A stretch of 64,000 nucleotides of DNA from Zobellia roscoffensis (GTDB lineage: Bacteria > Bacteroidota > Bacteroidia > Flavobacteriales > Flavobacteriaceae). Each line of letters begins with the position of its first letter. Position 1 is the first letter of the stretch. A program made the position numbers and the translations under genes. Below, one piece after another: positions 25,322-35,084 of the stretch. The stretch spans positions 370,504-434,503 of the forward strand of contig NZ_JADDXT010000002.1 in the NCBI RefSeq assembly GCF_015330165.1, read 5' to 3'. The notes below the pieces were generated by a model. The model was not told where the DNA came from. It was given only the letters and a program-made list of their open reading frames with translations, and did not search any database.

Positions 25322-27136
25322 CTAATCCCGTTGTAACTCCCCTGTTTTTAAATCGATACTAAAATTAACGGCAGGCTCCCCTTCCATCTGTTTTTTGAAT
25401 ATGACGGCGAATTGTTTTAGGGCAGTGTTTTCAGTTTGCTCAGACCACTTTTTCAATACAAACCGGTACCCTTTTAAGCGTTGGGAATCCATATCTCGTT
25501 TGGCGAGTTCATCTCCGTTTTTAAACTTGTAAAAGTCAACGATAAGGTCCATTCCTTGCCAAGATGAAAAATCTTCTATGGTCAATTCTTCTTTTTGAAG
25601 CTCGGCCTTAATTTTTTCTTCGGAATCCAAAGCGGTCAAAAGCTCCCAACCATTATGGTTGAGTAACTGCTGAACGAGTTCTTCCGGCCAATCGCTAGGT
25701 AAGAATCGTAAGCGTACCAATTCTTGTAAGTGCGTTTTGGTATAGTCTAAATACGATGCCGTGGAAAGGATATTTTTCTCCCATACCTCATCTTCAAAAT
25801 GAGAGGCTAGAAAATCATGTTCCCTTTCATACGCACCAAAGAAAGTATCGTACCCTTTTACCTCATCCAGAACCACGGTTTCCACCTCCATTTGAGTCGG
25901 GTTCTTGATGGTTATAATTTTATACGCGGGCACGTAGGCCGCCAAAGACGGACTCTGAATATTCACCAACGTATTTCCTTTTTTAGTGGTGAACACCCCT
26001 GTATCGTTCAAATGCATATGACCGCCTACATGTACTTTCAGGCCAATATTGGCAAAGGTTTCCCCTACTAAATCTGACGGAATGCGGTGTGCTTGAAAAG
26101 CCTTTTCACCAAACAAGGCCGCAATGTCTTTGGAAGCACCATCGTTAAAATCCACCATGGGGTAATGACTATAGGCAATAAGGGTTTTTCCCAGTCGGTT
26201 TGCTTCTTTGACCACGTTTTCCGTCCAGCGGATAAGATGTTTTTTGTGCGTCAGAACTTCGTTGTAACCAATACCAGCACCGCTAAAATCTCCATCTTCT
26301 TTGGGCAGGTATACATTGGCGTCCAACGCCAATAACCAAAGTCCGTCTACTGGCTCCACCACATAACTCACATCTGGCAAAAGGACCTCGGACGTCTCTA
26401 AACGGTAATTTCTACGAGCTAAATCGGAAGCCGTTTTCGCTTTTTGAAAAGTATACTCTTCAACCGAATATTCAGAAAACGGAGTAGACCAATACCGATA
26501 GCTTTCTTTTGGAAAAAACCCATGATTATGTAACTCCTGAACCATATCTTCATACCCCCATTCTTTTAAATCGGCCACCACTTGGGTGGGGTTTTGATAT
26601 TCCTCGTTCGCCCTATATTTTCCTACCTCACTCATGAGAGGCTGGGCTTTTCCATTGGCACCTAAAAAATCGGACTTTCCGCCTTCTTCACCAAAAGGAG
26701 TGGTTGGGTCGTGATTCCCGTTAATGAGAAAGAATTCTATATCATGTTCGGCAGCGTAGCGGTCCAATATTTTTCTTAGCCCTTTAATATGCAATGGCTG
26801 ACCATCGTCACTAAAATCCCCAGGCAAGGCAATGGTTTTTATTCCTTTGGCTACCGCATCATCCAAAGCTGCAAAAAAGGCAAAATAGTTCTCGTTGAAA
26901 AGTCGCGTAGAATGCAGTTGCGCATTCATAGTTCTTAGTAACGAACTTCGGTTTTGCACACTATCGAAAATGCCTTTAAAGTCGCTTTCATCTAAATTTG
27001 GGTAGACATCTGCAAAATGGATATCCGCCATAAAAGCGACCTTAATTTCTTTCTGTGGATTTTCCTTTTGAGACGGCTCTGTTTTGCATCCGCATAAAGC
27101 GAAAACCAGCAGATATGGCATTACTTTTCTAAACAT
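25322..27136 (-). CDS. Calcineurin-like metallophosphoesterase lipoprotein
   Basis: The 604-residue protein has a lipoprotein signal (VFALCGC, Cys17) and the metallophosphatase motifs in order: DIHFAD, LPGDFSDDG, NGNHDP, AYSHYPM and VGGHMHLND. Together they bind two metal ions and hydrolyse phosphomono- or diesters. The C-terminal region of about 180 residues has no recognised motif. It is 5 bp downstream of the PI-PLC-like gene and surely cotranscribed with it, so the two may act in sequence on phospholipid-derived substrates, the lipase releasing a phosphorylated head group and this enzyme freeing phosphate. The substrate link is inferred. Confidence 0.83.
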   Translation of the reverse strand: MFRKVMPYLLVFALCGCKTEPSQKENPQKEIKVAFMADIHFADVYPNLDESDFKGIFDSVQNRSSLLRTMNAQLHSTRLFNENYFAFFAALDDAVAKGIKTIALPGDFSDDGQPLHIKGLRKILDRYAAEHDIEFFLINGNHDPTTPFGEEGGKSDFLGANGKAQPLMSEVGKYRANEEYQNPTQVVADLKEWGYEDMVQELHNHGFFPKESYRYWSTPFSEYSVEEYTFQKAKTASDLARRNYRLETSEVLLPDVSYVVEPVDGLWLLALDANVYLPKEDGDFSGAGIGYNEVLTHKKHLIRWTENVVKEANRLGKTLIAYSHYPMVDFNDGASKDIAALFGEKAFQAHRIPSDLVGETFANIGLKVHVGGHMHLNDTGVFTTKKGNTLVNIQSPSLAAYVPAYKIITIKNPTQMEVETVVLDEVKGYDTFFGAYEREHDFLASHFEDEVWEKNILSTASYLDYTKTHLQELVRLRFLPSDWPEELVQQLLNHNGWELLTALDSEEKIKAELQKEELTIEDFSSWQGMDLIVDFYKFKNGDELAKRDMDSQRLKGYRFVLKKWSEQTENTALKQFAVIFKKQMEGEPAVNFSIDLKTGELQRD

Positions 27137-27141
27137 CCTTT

Positions 27142-28212
27142 TTATTCTCGGATTCTTTCGTAACTGTTGTTTTCAAAACTAACTTTAAAATCGGACTTAA
27201 AAAGCGTGCTGGGCAAGTAATAATCCGTAGTGATTATCTGAGCGCCGGAAGCTTTTGCTTTTTCAAATCTGCTATAATCATTTTCACGGGCTTCTTTGGT
27301 ATCGGCATCAGCACGGGTGCGAACCATATACCCCAAACTCACCAATTTTTTAATTTGTTCAAAATTTTCCACTGGATTATTGAGAATCCTAAAAGCCGCA
27401 GTTGGGTTTCCTTCTTCTTGATTAACGAATAAGGCGGCACCTTCTAAATTTGGAAAGCTCTTTAAGTAGGTTTCCATTTTTTCTCCACCTTCATCCAAAA
27501 CAAATAAAAACCGATTCTGTACTTTGTTCAATACTGGCCAACCTTGTTCCAAAACCGCTTCTTCCAAGGTTCCAAAATCGCCCCGTACCAAATCAGGTGT
27601 TACTATCCTTTCCTTAGAAAAAACGGCTAAGATTTCCGCATTCAGATTTTTTAGAGCTTCCGCATCAAACGGCAATGGTTTTCTCGTATCCGGTATTTCA
27701 CTGTCTTTTGTATTAATAGTGATGATAATTGGGTTATGCCCTTCGTTGGCATCGGACCATGATTTTAGTTCCTCTAAAGCCTCCTTAAACACCAATTGAT
27801 GGCTTCTAAAATCTATTTCTTGTATATGGAATACCTTTAATCCAGGTATTTTCAATTTCTCTTCAACATCAAACGGTTTCGGTTCCGTACCCGCAGCTTT
27901 TACGATTTCCAATCCTTTTGGGTTGGAATAATGACCTCCCATTGGGTCATGAAAAACGTCTAGTTCCAAGCTACGGAGTCCCAAATCTAATTGTCCGGAT
28001 AAAGGAATATGGTCATACTCCAATCCGCTTAAAGCAGGGTTCTTTTGGAACAAATACTCAAACAACGGTTTTTCAATCGCCACCTTATAGCTGTTGTGGC
28101 TACCAATGACCTGAATATCCGTCATCTTAAGGTTCTCTTTTTGTTCCGGCAATGTTGTATTGACGAAAAATGCCGTCAATACCAATGAGATTAGAAGGTA
28201 AATAGTTTTCAT
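27142..28212 (-). CDS. Secreted PI-PLC-like phosphodiesterase (calcium-dependent type)
   Basis: The 356-residue protein has a signal peptide (first 20 residues) and the TIM-barrel active-site motifs of PI-PLC: GSHNSYK (first catalytic His) and LRSLELDVFHDP (metal ligands and second His region). It resembles the SaPLC1-like bacterial group of calcium-dependent phosphoinositide phospholipases. The natural substrate in seawater bacteria is uncertain; glycerophospho- or inositol phospholipids are candidates. It is the first gene of a two-gene operon and follows the SusD terminator. Confidence 0.8.
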   Translation of the reverse strand: MKTIYLLISLVLTAFFVNTTLPEQKENLKMTDIQVIGSHNSYKVAIEKPLFEYLFQKNPALSGLEYDHIPLSGQLDLGLRSLELDVFHDPMGGHYSNPKGLEIVKAAGTEPKPFDVEEKLKIPGLKVFHIQEIDFRSHQLVFKEALEELKSWSDANEGHNPIIITINTKDSEIPDTRKPLPFDAEALKNLNAEILAVFSKERIVTPDLVRGDFGTLEEAVLEQGWPVLNKVQNRFLFVLDEGGEKMETYLKSFPNLEGAALFVNQEEGNPTAAFRILNNPVENFEQIKKLVSLGYMVRTRADADTKEARENDYSRFEKAKASGAQIITTDYYLPSTLFKSDFKVSFENNSYERIRE

Positions 28213-28271
28213 ATAGATTGGATTAAGATGTGTTCTCTTTAAATTATTTTTTAGACCTTGAATTTAGTGTG

Positions 28272-28305
28272 AAAAAAAGCGGCAAGAAAGTTTATTTCTT
28301 GCCGC
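28272..28305 (-). terminator. Rho-independent terminator of the SusC/SusD operon
   Basis: On the minus strand, GCGGCAAGAAA pairs perfectly with TTTCTTGCCGC around a 5-base loop (28279-28305), followed by seven T residues. It lies 26 bp after the SusD stop and separates the SusC/SusD operon from the PI-PLC operon. Confidence 0.88.
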
Positions 28306-28330
28306 ATCTTCTTTTTTCTTATAAAAGGAA

Positions 28331-30076
28331 TTAATAGCCTGGATTCTGCACCAAAAAGCCCTGCTCACTTGAAGCGCCATCCATTGCTTTTTGAGGAATA
28401 GGGAACAACCTTTTGTTTACATCGGTATCGGTCTTACCCGTCCAACTACCTTCGTATTTACCGAAACGTATTTGGTAGTTTCTTCTGAAACCTTCCCAAT
28501 ACAATTCAAAACCGGTTTCACGGAACAAGATATCCAAATCAATGGCATCCAACGGCTGTGGTATCTGCTCTGGGCGCGCAGTTCTTGACGTTCTTAAAGT
28601 ATTGATATCCGCCAATGCACCTGCATTATCGCCATTTCTCAATTTTGCTTCGGCACGCATCAAATAAATCTCACCCAAACGAATCAAAACCAAATCTACG
28701 CTACTGTTCGTACAACAGTTTGGTGCGGTGTGACTGAACTGATATTTTGAGAAACGGTAACCTGTGTTGTGTAAACTACCTTCATCAGAAAAATCAACCT
28801 CTAGATTATGATCTACATAACGGATGTCCGCACCACTACTTCTTTTATTGATAACCGGGTAAATCCTAACCGAACCATCATCACAAGTCAAAATATTACC
28901 TCCTTCATCTTTTCTAGGTCCCCAAATAATACCGCGAATTAAACCTCTATCTACTTCAAAATCTTGAGCATCTACACAGTAAAAGTGTTCCGAATCATTA
29001 TTCGGGTTCACTCCTGTTAAATCTTGAAGTTCTTCTGAAATGATGGTATTTGTTTGAGAAAAACGTGCATCTGCATCTGCAGGATCTACAGCTCCATACG
29101 CATCTACCCACGTCTGGTAAAAATCAGAAGTAGCCGCTACCGCATCCGTTCCACGCGTACTTGGGAACTCAGGTCTTGGAATCTGGTCCCCGGACATTGA
29201 CCAATACGCCCAACGGCTATGCTCCGTTTGTAAAACCCCTCTTTGATCCAGTGCAAAAATAAGCTCAGGATTGGTGTTGTTATCGTCATTGAACAATTCA
29301 AAATATTCCGGAGATAATGCGTACGGTCCGGAAATAATATCGCTCGTGTACTCAATCACCTTATCCATATCTTCGGTTCTAAAATCTGGCGTTCCGTAAG
29401 GGTCGCGATAAACGGCAGCATTCAAATACAAACGTGCCAATAAAGCGCTTACTGCATCTTTATTCAACCTACCTGGACCTTTTTCTGTACTGATGACATC
29501 TACAACAGATAGAAATTCGCTTTCTATATAATCTATTGCCTCTTGTCCTCTTAGGATTTCAGAGATTTCATCTGAACTGGTCTTCTTAAAAACAACGCCC
29601 CAGTTATCAAGTGTTAGCATATTTAAGTACGCCTTCATGGCTATCATTTCGTACAATGCCGCTTGTGCTTCGGCATCACCTGCTTCGGCTTCCGGTCGTA
29701 ATCTTTCTTCAGCCAATACAGCTCTTGAAATAGTTAAGGTAATATTTGTCCAAGCATCACCTACCAAACCGTTCCCGGGCGTCATAAGGTGTTGGTGAAC
29801 CGCAATAAATTTACCGCCGTCAAACCAATCCGTTCCACCACGGTAGGGAAGAATACCTTCATCCGAAGCTACTTCTTGCAGTCCAAAATTAACGGTGTGC
29901 AACCATACATTTCTAAGCATACCATATACCGGAGCTATAGATCCACTAACCACTTCCGCTTGGCCGGTTCCCGTTAACGACTCATCAAGAATCTCTTCTT
30001 CCAAATCCGTACAGCCAAGAAATGCGAGCACTATTATAGCTACCGGCCATATTCTATAAACTATTCTATTTTTCAT
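28331..30076 (-). CDS. SusD/RagB-family outer-membrane lipoprotein
   Basis: The 581-residue protein has a lipobox (LAFLGC, Cys22) and SusD features: a tetratricopeptide-like helical core, LIRLGEIYLMRAEAKLRNGD, LADINTLRTSR, LFRETGFELYWEGFRR and the C-terminal NPGY. SusD proteins cap the SusC barrel on the cell surface and bind the substrate. It follows its SusC by 48 bp. The neighbouring phosphatase and lipase genes, and the absence of any glycoside hydrolase, suggest a phosphorus-containing ligand rather than a glycan. Confidence 0.9.
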   Translation of the reverse strand: MKNRIVYRIWPVAIIVLAFLGCTDLEEEILDESLTGTGQAEVVSGSIAPVYGMLRNVWLHTVNFGLQEVASDEGILPYRGGTDWFDGGKFIAVHQHLMTPGNGLVGDAWTNITLTISRAVLAEERLRPEAEAGDAEAQAALYEMIAMKAYLNMLTLDNWGVVFKKTSSDEISEILRGQEAIDYIESEFLSVVDVISTEKGPGRLNKDAVSALLARLYLNAAVYRDPYGTPDFRTEDMDKVIEYTSDIISGPYALSPEYFELFNDDNNTNPELIFALDQRGVLQTEHSRWAYWSMSGDQIPRPEFPSTRGTDAVAATSDFYQTWVDAYGAVDPADADARFSQTNTIISEELQDLTGVNPNNDSEHFYCVDAQDFEVDRGLIRGIIWGPRKDEGGNILTCDDGSVRIYPVINKRSSGADIRYVDHNLEVDFSDEGSLHNTGYRFSKYQFSHTAPNCCTNSSVDLVLIRLGEIYLMRAEAKLRNGDNAGALADINTLRTSRTARPEQIPQPLDAIDLDILFRETGFELYWEGFRRNYQIRFGKYEGSWTGKTDTDVNKRLFPIPQKAMDGASSEQGFLVQNPGY

Positions 30077-30124
30077 TTTATTTTGTTTTTCTAAGTGATA
30101 TAAAAGCTATCGTTTGTTTTCCTT

Positions 30125-33100
30125 TTAGAACGTTACGTTAAGACCTACCATAAACGTTCTTGCTTTTGGATACGTAAAACGGTCAATACCAAAAGTCTGA
30201 ATTCCGCCTTCTGTAGATCCTGTGTTTACTTCTGGATCAAACCCTGAATAATCTGTAAGTACAAAAAGGTTTTGACCAGTTACCGAGAAACGAATGTTCT
30301 GAAACGCTTCTCCAAAGCCAATTTTATCCGGACTAAGATTGTATGATAACGTTGCATTGTTCAACCGTAAGAAAGAACCATCTTCTAAATACCGTGTAGA
30401 AACGGTATTGGAATTGTTAGCAGATTCACTTGGGAATTCCGTTGCAAAATCTGTTGAGTTATTGGATCTGGACAATTGTGCTTTGCTGAAAAGCGTCATA
30501 GTGGTGTGGTTGTAAATTTCATTACCAGAAACTCCGTTAAAGTTCAAACCAAGATCAAATGCCTTATATTTAAAGTTCAGGTAAAACGCATAAATCAAAT
30601 CTGGAATAGCACTACCCACTACGCTACGGTCATCATCCAATACTTCTCCGTCTCCGTTAATGTCCTTGAACTTATTTAAACCATCTTCTCCAATACCATC
30701 AAAAGTTAGCATGTAGAACGCACCAATAGACTCGTTGTTGATGTACCCGTTAATAGTTGCATCTGTCTGACCGGAACCTTGTGCCGCCCCTGTGGTTAAA
30801 ACTGAATACGGCGAATCTTTTACCTCATTTTGGATGTAGGTAATGTTTCCTCCAATATTATATGAGAAATCGTTTGAAGCATCACTACTGTAATCCAAGC
30901 CCAATTCAAAACCTGAGTTGTGAATTTCCATATTCTCAATATTGCTCCAGTAAGTAGACGTAGGTTCAACAGGATCTGCAGGAACCACTTCCAACAGAAT
31001 ATTAGTAGACTTTTTATTGAAGTAATCCAAAGTACCGCTCAAACGATAATCAAAAAGAGCAAAATCAATACCTAAATCAATCTGTGTAGAAACTTCCCAT
31101 TGCAAATCTGGATTCGCCAAACGGGTAAAAACAATACCGTAAGGATAACCATCTATGGAATTAGAATCCGTATCAATAGGGTAAGTGTTTAAACTCTGGC
31201 TACCTGTAATCAATCTATCTTCGGCAAAACTTGCCTTTGTAATTTTAGAAGGAATCTCTTGGTTTCCTGTTTTACCCCAACTAGCACGCAACTTTAGGTT
31301 ATTAAAAACCGAGTTGGCCATAAAATCTTCATTGCTAATGTTCCATCCCAACGCAAAAGAAGGAAAATAGCCGTATTTGTTATTCTCACCAAATTTTGAC
31401 GAACCATCCGCTCTAAACGTAGCCGTAGCTAAATACCTATCGTCATAGGTATAGTTTAACCTTCCAAAGAAAGACTGTAGTTCATTCTTAACGGCAGAAG
31501 CACTTACCGAGGTAGGATATTCATCCGTACTGGTCTGGTCTTGGTATTTAGGTTCTATATTGTTATTGGCAAAACCACGGTATTGAAATTGTCTGGATTC
31601 GTCTTGAAATTTTTGGTATGAATGCCCCGCCAAAAGAATCACATTATGTTTGCTGTGACTCCAGTTATAGGTAAGTGTATTTTCTACCAACTGGTTCGTA
31701 TTGGTCCTGATATCTGTTTCTAACGAACCGTCCGAAACATTAGATTCATTTACAACCGATGGAAACGGCTTATACTGCTTATCTCTATTAGTGGCCGAAT
31801 AATCCACCCCAAGGTTCATCTTATACACTAGGCCGTCTACGATAGTTACGGAAGGGGAAATGCTCGCCAAGATACGGTTGTTCATAGCCGTGTCACTATA
31901 TAGATCATTTCTTAAAACCGGATTCAGTGCGTTAGTGTTCAACAAAGTTGGTTCACCGTTCGTGTATGGGGCAATAGTTGGGTTTAGACTCAACATATCA
32001 CTTATGGTAGAGTTAATGTCCGGTCTTAAGTTTTCTGTATGGGAAGCCGTAATATTATAGTCAATGCTCAACTTACCACCAAACGCTTTCTGGTTCATGT
32101 TCAGTTTTCCAGAGTACCTTTTAAGCTCACTATTTTTTAAAATACCTTCTTGGTCTAGATATCCTACAGATGCGAAATATGAAAATTTTTCACTCGTTGC
32201 TCCGCTCATGGAGAAATTCACGTTTTGGGTTAGACCCGTTTGTGTCAGTTCATCTTGCCAATCTGTGTTTGCACCAAAATCTTCTAGAGTTCCCCCTGCT
32301 GCTGCTACTTCTCTACGAAAATCATCAGCACCAAAAACATCTATCGTGTTTGCCATAGAAGACATAGCCGTAGATACTGAAAAGTTCATTTCCGTTTTTC
32401 CGGATTTTCCTCTTTTGGTTGTAATTACCACCACCCCGTTAGAAGCTCTAGAACCGTATACCGCAGTGGCACTGGCATCCTTTAGTACATCTATACTCTC
32501 AATATCATTAGGGTTCAAAAAGTTTAACGGGTTGGTATCAAAACCTGTAGAAGAATTATCTAACAAGAAACCATCTACCACATACAACGGCTGCGTTCCT
32601 GAACGCAGACTACCAATACCTCTAATAATTACGTTTTGGGCAGCACCTGGCTCACCACTGGTAGTGGCTATATTAACACCGGCCATTTTACCTTGTAAAA
32701 GTTCTCCTGGGTTGGCAACTACACCTTGATTAAAATCTTCACTTTTTACAGACGCAATGGCCCCGGTAATATCAGATCTTTTTTGTGTACCGTAACCTAC
32801 TACAACCACATCTTCCAATTGTGTAGCGTCTGGATCTAATTGAACAGTCAAATTGGTTTGCCCGTTTACAGAAACTTCTTTTGTTGAATACCCCAAATAA
32901 GAAACTACAAGAACGGCGTTCTCTGGTGCACTGATTTTATAATTACCATCAAAATCTGTGGTGGTGCCGTTGGTGGTTCCTTTTTCTAGTACAGTGGCAC
33001 CCGGTAAGGGCGCTCCAGTTTCATCGGTAATAGTACCGGAAATTGTTTGTTGTACAGGCTTTAGGTCATTGTTTGTTCCAACGACTGTAACATCATTGCT

Positions 33101-33202
33101 TTTTGTAACTAAAGCATGAGACGGACTAGCACTAAAACCTGCCCAGGTTACGAACCATACCGAAGCACAGACGATTTTTGAAAATCGGATTTTTGAATAC
33201 AT
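30125..33202 (-). CDS. SusC/RagA-family TonB-dependent transporter
   Basis: I start at ATG 33202 (1,025 residues) because the signal-like hydrophobic stretch follows directly; an in-frame ATG at 33238 would add 12 residues. The protein has a carboxypeptidase-like domain (ISGTITDETGAPLPGATV), the SusC signature VVVGYGTQKRSDITGAI, a plug domain and a long barrel ending in MVGLNVTF. SusC transporters import ligands delivered by SusD, powered by TonB. I see no sigma/anti-sigma pair upstream; regulation is unknown. Confidence 0.9.
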   Translation of the reverse strand: MYSKIRFSKIVCASVWFVTWAGFSASPSHALVTKSNDVTVVGTNNDLKPVQQTISGTITDETGAPLPGATVLEKGTTNGTTTDFDGNYKISAPENAVLVVSYLGYSTKEVSVNGQTNLTVQLDPDATQLEDVVVVGYGTQKRSDITGAIASVKSEDFNQGVVANPGELLQGKMAGVNIATTSGEPGAAQNVIIRGIGSLRSGTQPLYVVDGFLLDNSSTGFDTNPLNFLNPNDIESIDVLKDASATAVYGSRASNGVVVITTKRGKSGKTEMNFSVSTAMSSMANTIDVFGADDFRREVAAAGGTLEDFGANTDWQDELTQTGLTQNVNFSMSGATSEKFSYFASVGYLDQEGILKNSELKRYSGKLNMNQKAFGGKLSIDYNITASHTENLRPDINSTISDMLSLNPTIAPYTNGEPTLLNTNALNPVLRNDLYSDTAMNNRILASISPSVTIVDGLVYKMNLGVDYSATNRDKQYKPFPSVVNESNVSDGSLETDIRTNTNQLVENTLTYNWSHSKHNVILLAGHSYQKFQDESRQFQYRGFANNNIEPKYQDQTSTDEYPTSVSASAVKNELQSFFGRLNYTYDDRYLATATFRADGSSKFGENNKYGYFPSFALGWNISNEDFMANSVFNNLKLRASWGKTGNQEIPSKITKASFAEDRLITGSQSLNTYPIDTDSNSIDGYPYGIVFTRLANPDLQWEVSTQIDLGIDFALFDYRLSGTLDYFNKKSTNILLEVVPADPVEPTSTYWSNIENMEIHNSGFELGLDYSSDASNDFSYNIGGNITYIQNEVKDSPYSVLTTGAAQGSGQTDATINGYINNESIGAFYMLTFDGIGEDGLNKFKDINGDGEVLDDDRSVVGSAIPDLIYAFYLNFKYKAFDLGLNFNGVSGNEIYNHTTMTLFSKAQLSRSNNSTDFATEFPSESANNSNTVSTRYLEDGSFLRLNNATLSYNLSPDKIGFGEAFQNIRFSVTGQNLFVLTDYSGFDPEVNTGSTEGGIQTFGIDRFTYPKARTFMVGLNVTF

Positions 33203-33683
33203 AAAATAAAAGTGTTGGGTTATAGAATTTCTCGGCATTTAAGAACCTATATGTATAGGCCTTTTGCACGGCGCAAAACTATTTCATTTGATGACCGCCA
33301 TTGTTAAGACAGCTTTAGCAATACATTAACGAGCCCCTAACATTTTAGGCCAATGTTAGTAGATCGTTACCTTTTTTGTAAGGCTACCGAAAGCAAACAA
33401 ATACTGTAGTCTTTGCTAAAAATGTTGTGATGAAAAACCCTACTCAGCGTTTTACAGCGGTAGTAAAGAAGTAGTGGGAATAAGGCCAACACCAATTTAT
33501 TAGCGTTGTCAACTCTTGTAATTTATAATTTTTCAAACTAAAAAGTAAACCTCGGGACAAGCCCTCGAGGTGTTAAAAAGAATACACCTTGATTTCGAGG
33601 CAAGCCTCGGGGCATTTAATCTCGATTATCGAGTAAAAACCGACCTGAACTTATACAGAATATTAGCAACTACAACCGTAGCG
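33203..33683. other. Intergenic region between SusC and TolC-like genes
   Basis: The 481 bp contain no gene I can support. Near 33274-33281, CAAAACTA (TAGTTTTG on the minus strand) could be the -7 element of the SusC promoter, with no clear -33 partner. The right part holds the dispersed palindromic repeat listed separately. Confidence 0.4.
33549..33636 (+). repeat. Short dispersed repeat, copy b (extended)
   Basis: Two related halves (CCTCGGGACAAGCCCTCGAGG and CGAGGCAAGCCTCGGGGCA) flank AAGAATACACC, followed by AATCTCGATTATCGAGTAAA. The second half matches 45530-45573 almost exactly. The halves can fold into hairpins. Confidence 0.65.
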
Positions 33684-35084
33684 TTATAGCTCAGGGTTCA
33701 CCCCAATAGAATTGAACAGCTTTGCTTTTGCGGAGAAGAATTTATTCTGCACGGCGTTCCTTTTGAGCTCGGCATCTATAAGTTTGCTCTCGCGGGAATT
33801 CACCAAGAACAAGGAGCTTTCTCCAAAACCAAACTTACGCTCTTCTGCCGCCACCATGGTATTGTAATTGAACACCACTTCATCTATTAAAACATTCTGC
33901 TTTTCAAAAGATTCCAGTTCGCGGTACAGGCCTATAATTTTATTTTTGATTCGTATTTCGGCATTGTCCAATTCATACTCGGCATTCTGTAATTTTAGTT
34001 TTGCCAGTTTTAGATCGCCGCGTTCTTTTCGCAGAAAAAGGGGAATGCTAAACGCTACTCCACCTTTGTAGGCTTCAGTGGTGAAACTGGAAATGTACTC
34101 CGGTTTTTCGGTCAAGAAATTATACTGTACTTCTATTTTAGGCAACAGCTTATTGGCTTTCAATCGTTTTTCTACGGTAAGCTCATCAATCTTATACCCC
34201 AAAGATTTTAGTTTCGGGTGATTTTCCATAGAAAAACTATCCAAGGGTTTTCCCATGATTTCCAGAGTGGTATCTATTTCACCGGCCAGGTTCAGCTCCG
34301 GAATAACATTTTCCTGTAATTCTACGGGCATATTATCACCCATCCACAGAAAATTGGAAAGTTCCAACGCACTTTTCATAAAACGGACGTTAGCCTGCTC
34401 CAGATTCAGGTCGCGGTCTTGCATGGCAATTTTAGCTTCTACCGTATCAATAGCAGCCACTTCTCCTGCTTGTGCACTCTTTTTCACACCTTCAAAACGC
34501 ACCTTGGCATTCACCAAAAAATCTGAATACACCTGTGCATCTTGGTAGGCATGCAACCAATTAAAATAGGCCAAGGAAGCTTCAAAAAGCACCTCGTTTA
34601 CTTGTAAATCCCGTTCTACGGCAGAACGTTGTTTAAAAATTTTGGCTTGCTTTAAAGTGGCCATACGCTCATTGATCCACAGCCCCTGCCCTACCGAAAC
34701 GGATACGCCCGCACTATACAATCCGTCTGTGGGTACAGTTTGATCCGGGTTTAAATATTCGCCTTCGTTTTGTTCAAAATTTCCTTTTAGCTCCACCCCG
34801 TACCAAGTAGGAATTTTAAAAGTGGCGTTCAGACGGTCATAATATTCCGTGCCCTTAAATTCCTTCCGGTCATAATCTACTTCTATTTTGGGGTCAAAAC
34901 CACCACGGGAGCCCATAAGTTCGGCCTGCCCCATACCAATGTTCAATTCTGCCTGTTTGGCTATAGGGTGGTACTTTTTTACATACCCCAGATACTCGTT
35001 AAAACTTAAAACTACGTCTCCGTTCTGCTGGGCATGTCCTCCAAAACAGAAGATGACAAAGAGAGAAAACCACACTTTCTTCAT
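33684..35084 (-). CDS. TolC-like outer-membrane efflux protein
   Basis: The 466-residue protein has a signal peptide (cleavage near GGHAQQ) and the two long coiled-coil helical repeats of TolC-family channels (about residues 170-245 and 360-440) separated by beta segments. Its ATG overlaps the stop of the HlyD-like gene by 4 bp (ATGA), so the two are translationally coupled. As the last gene of the tetR-ABC-HlyD-TolC operon it would supply the outer-membrane duct of a type I-like exporter. Confidence 0.85.
   Translation of the reverse strand: MKKVWFSLFVIFCFGGHAQQNGDVVLSFNEYLGYVKKYHPIAKQAELNIGMGQAELMGSRGGFDPKIEVDYDRKEFKGTEYYDRLNATFKIPTWYGVELKGNFEQNEGEYLNPDQTVPTDGLYSAGVSVSVGQGLWINERMATLKQAKIFKQRSAVERDLQVNEVLFEASLAYFNWLHAYQDAQVYSDFLVNAKVRFEGVKKSAQAGEVAAIDTVEAKIAMQDRDLNLEQANVRFMKSALELSNFLWMGDNMPVELQENVIPELNLAGEIDTTLEIMGKPLDSFSMENHPKLKSLGYKIDELTVEKRLKANKLLPKIEVQYNFLTEKPEYISSFTTEAYKGGVAFSIPLFLRKERGDLKLAKLKLQNAEYELDNAEIRIKNKIIGLYRELESFEKQNVLIDEVVFNYNTMVAAEERKFGFGESSLFLVNSRESKLIDAELKRNAVQNKFFSAKAKLFNSIGVNPEL

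Noticed and set aside
32064..32729. 221-codon frame on the + strand
   Set aside because: It lies antisense inside the SusC gene and has no signal, motif or promoter; a by-product of the SusC codon pattern.
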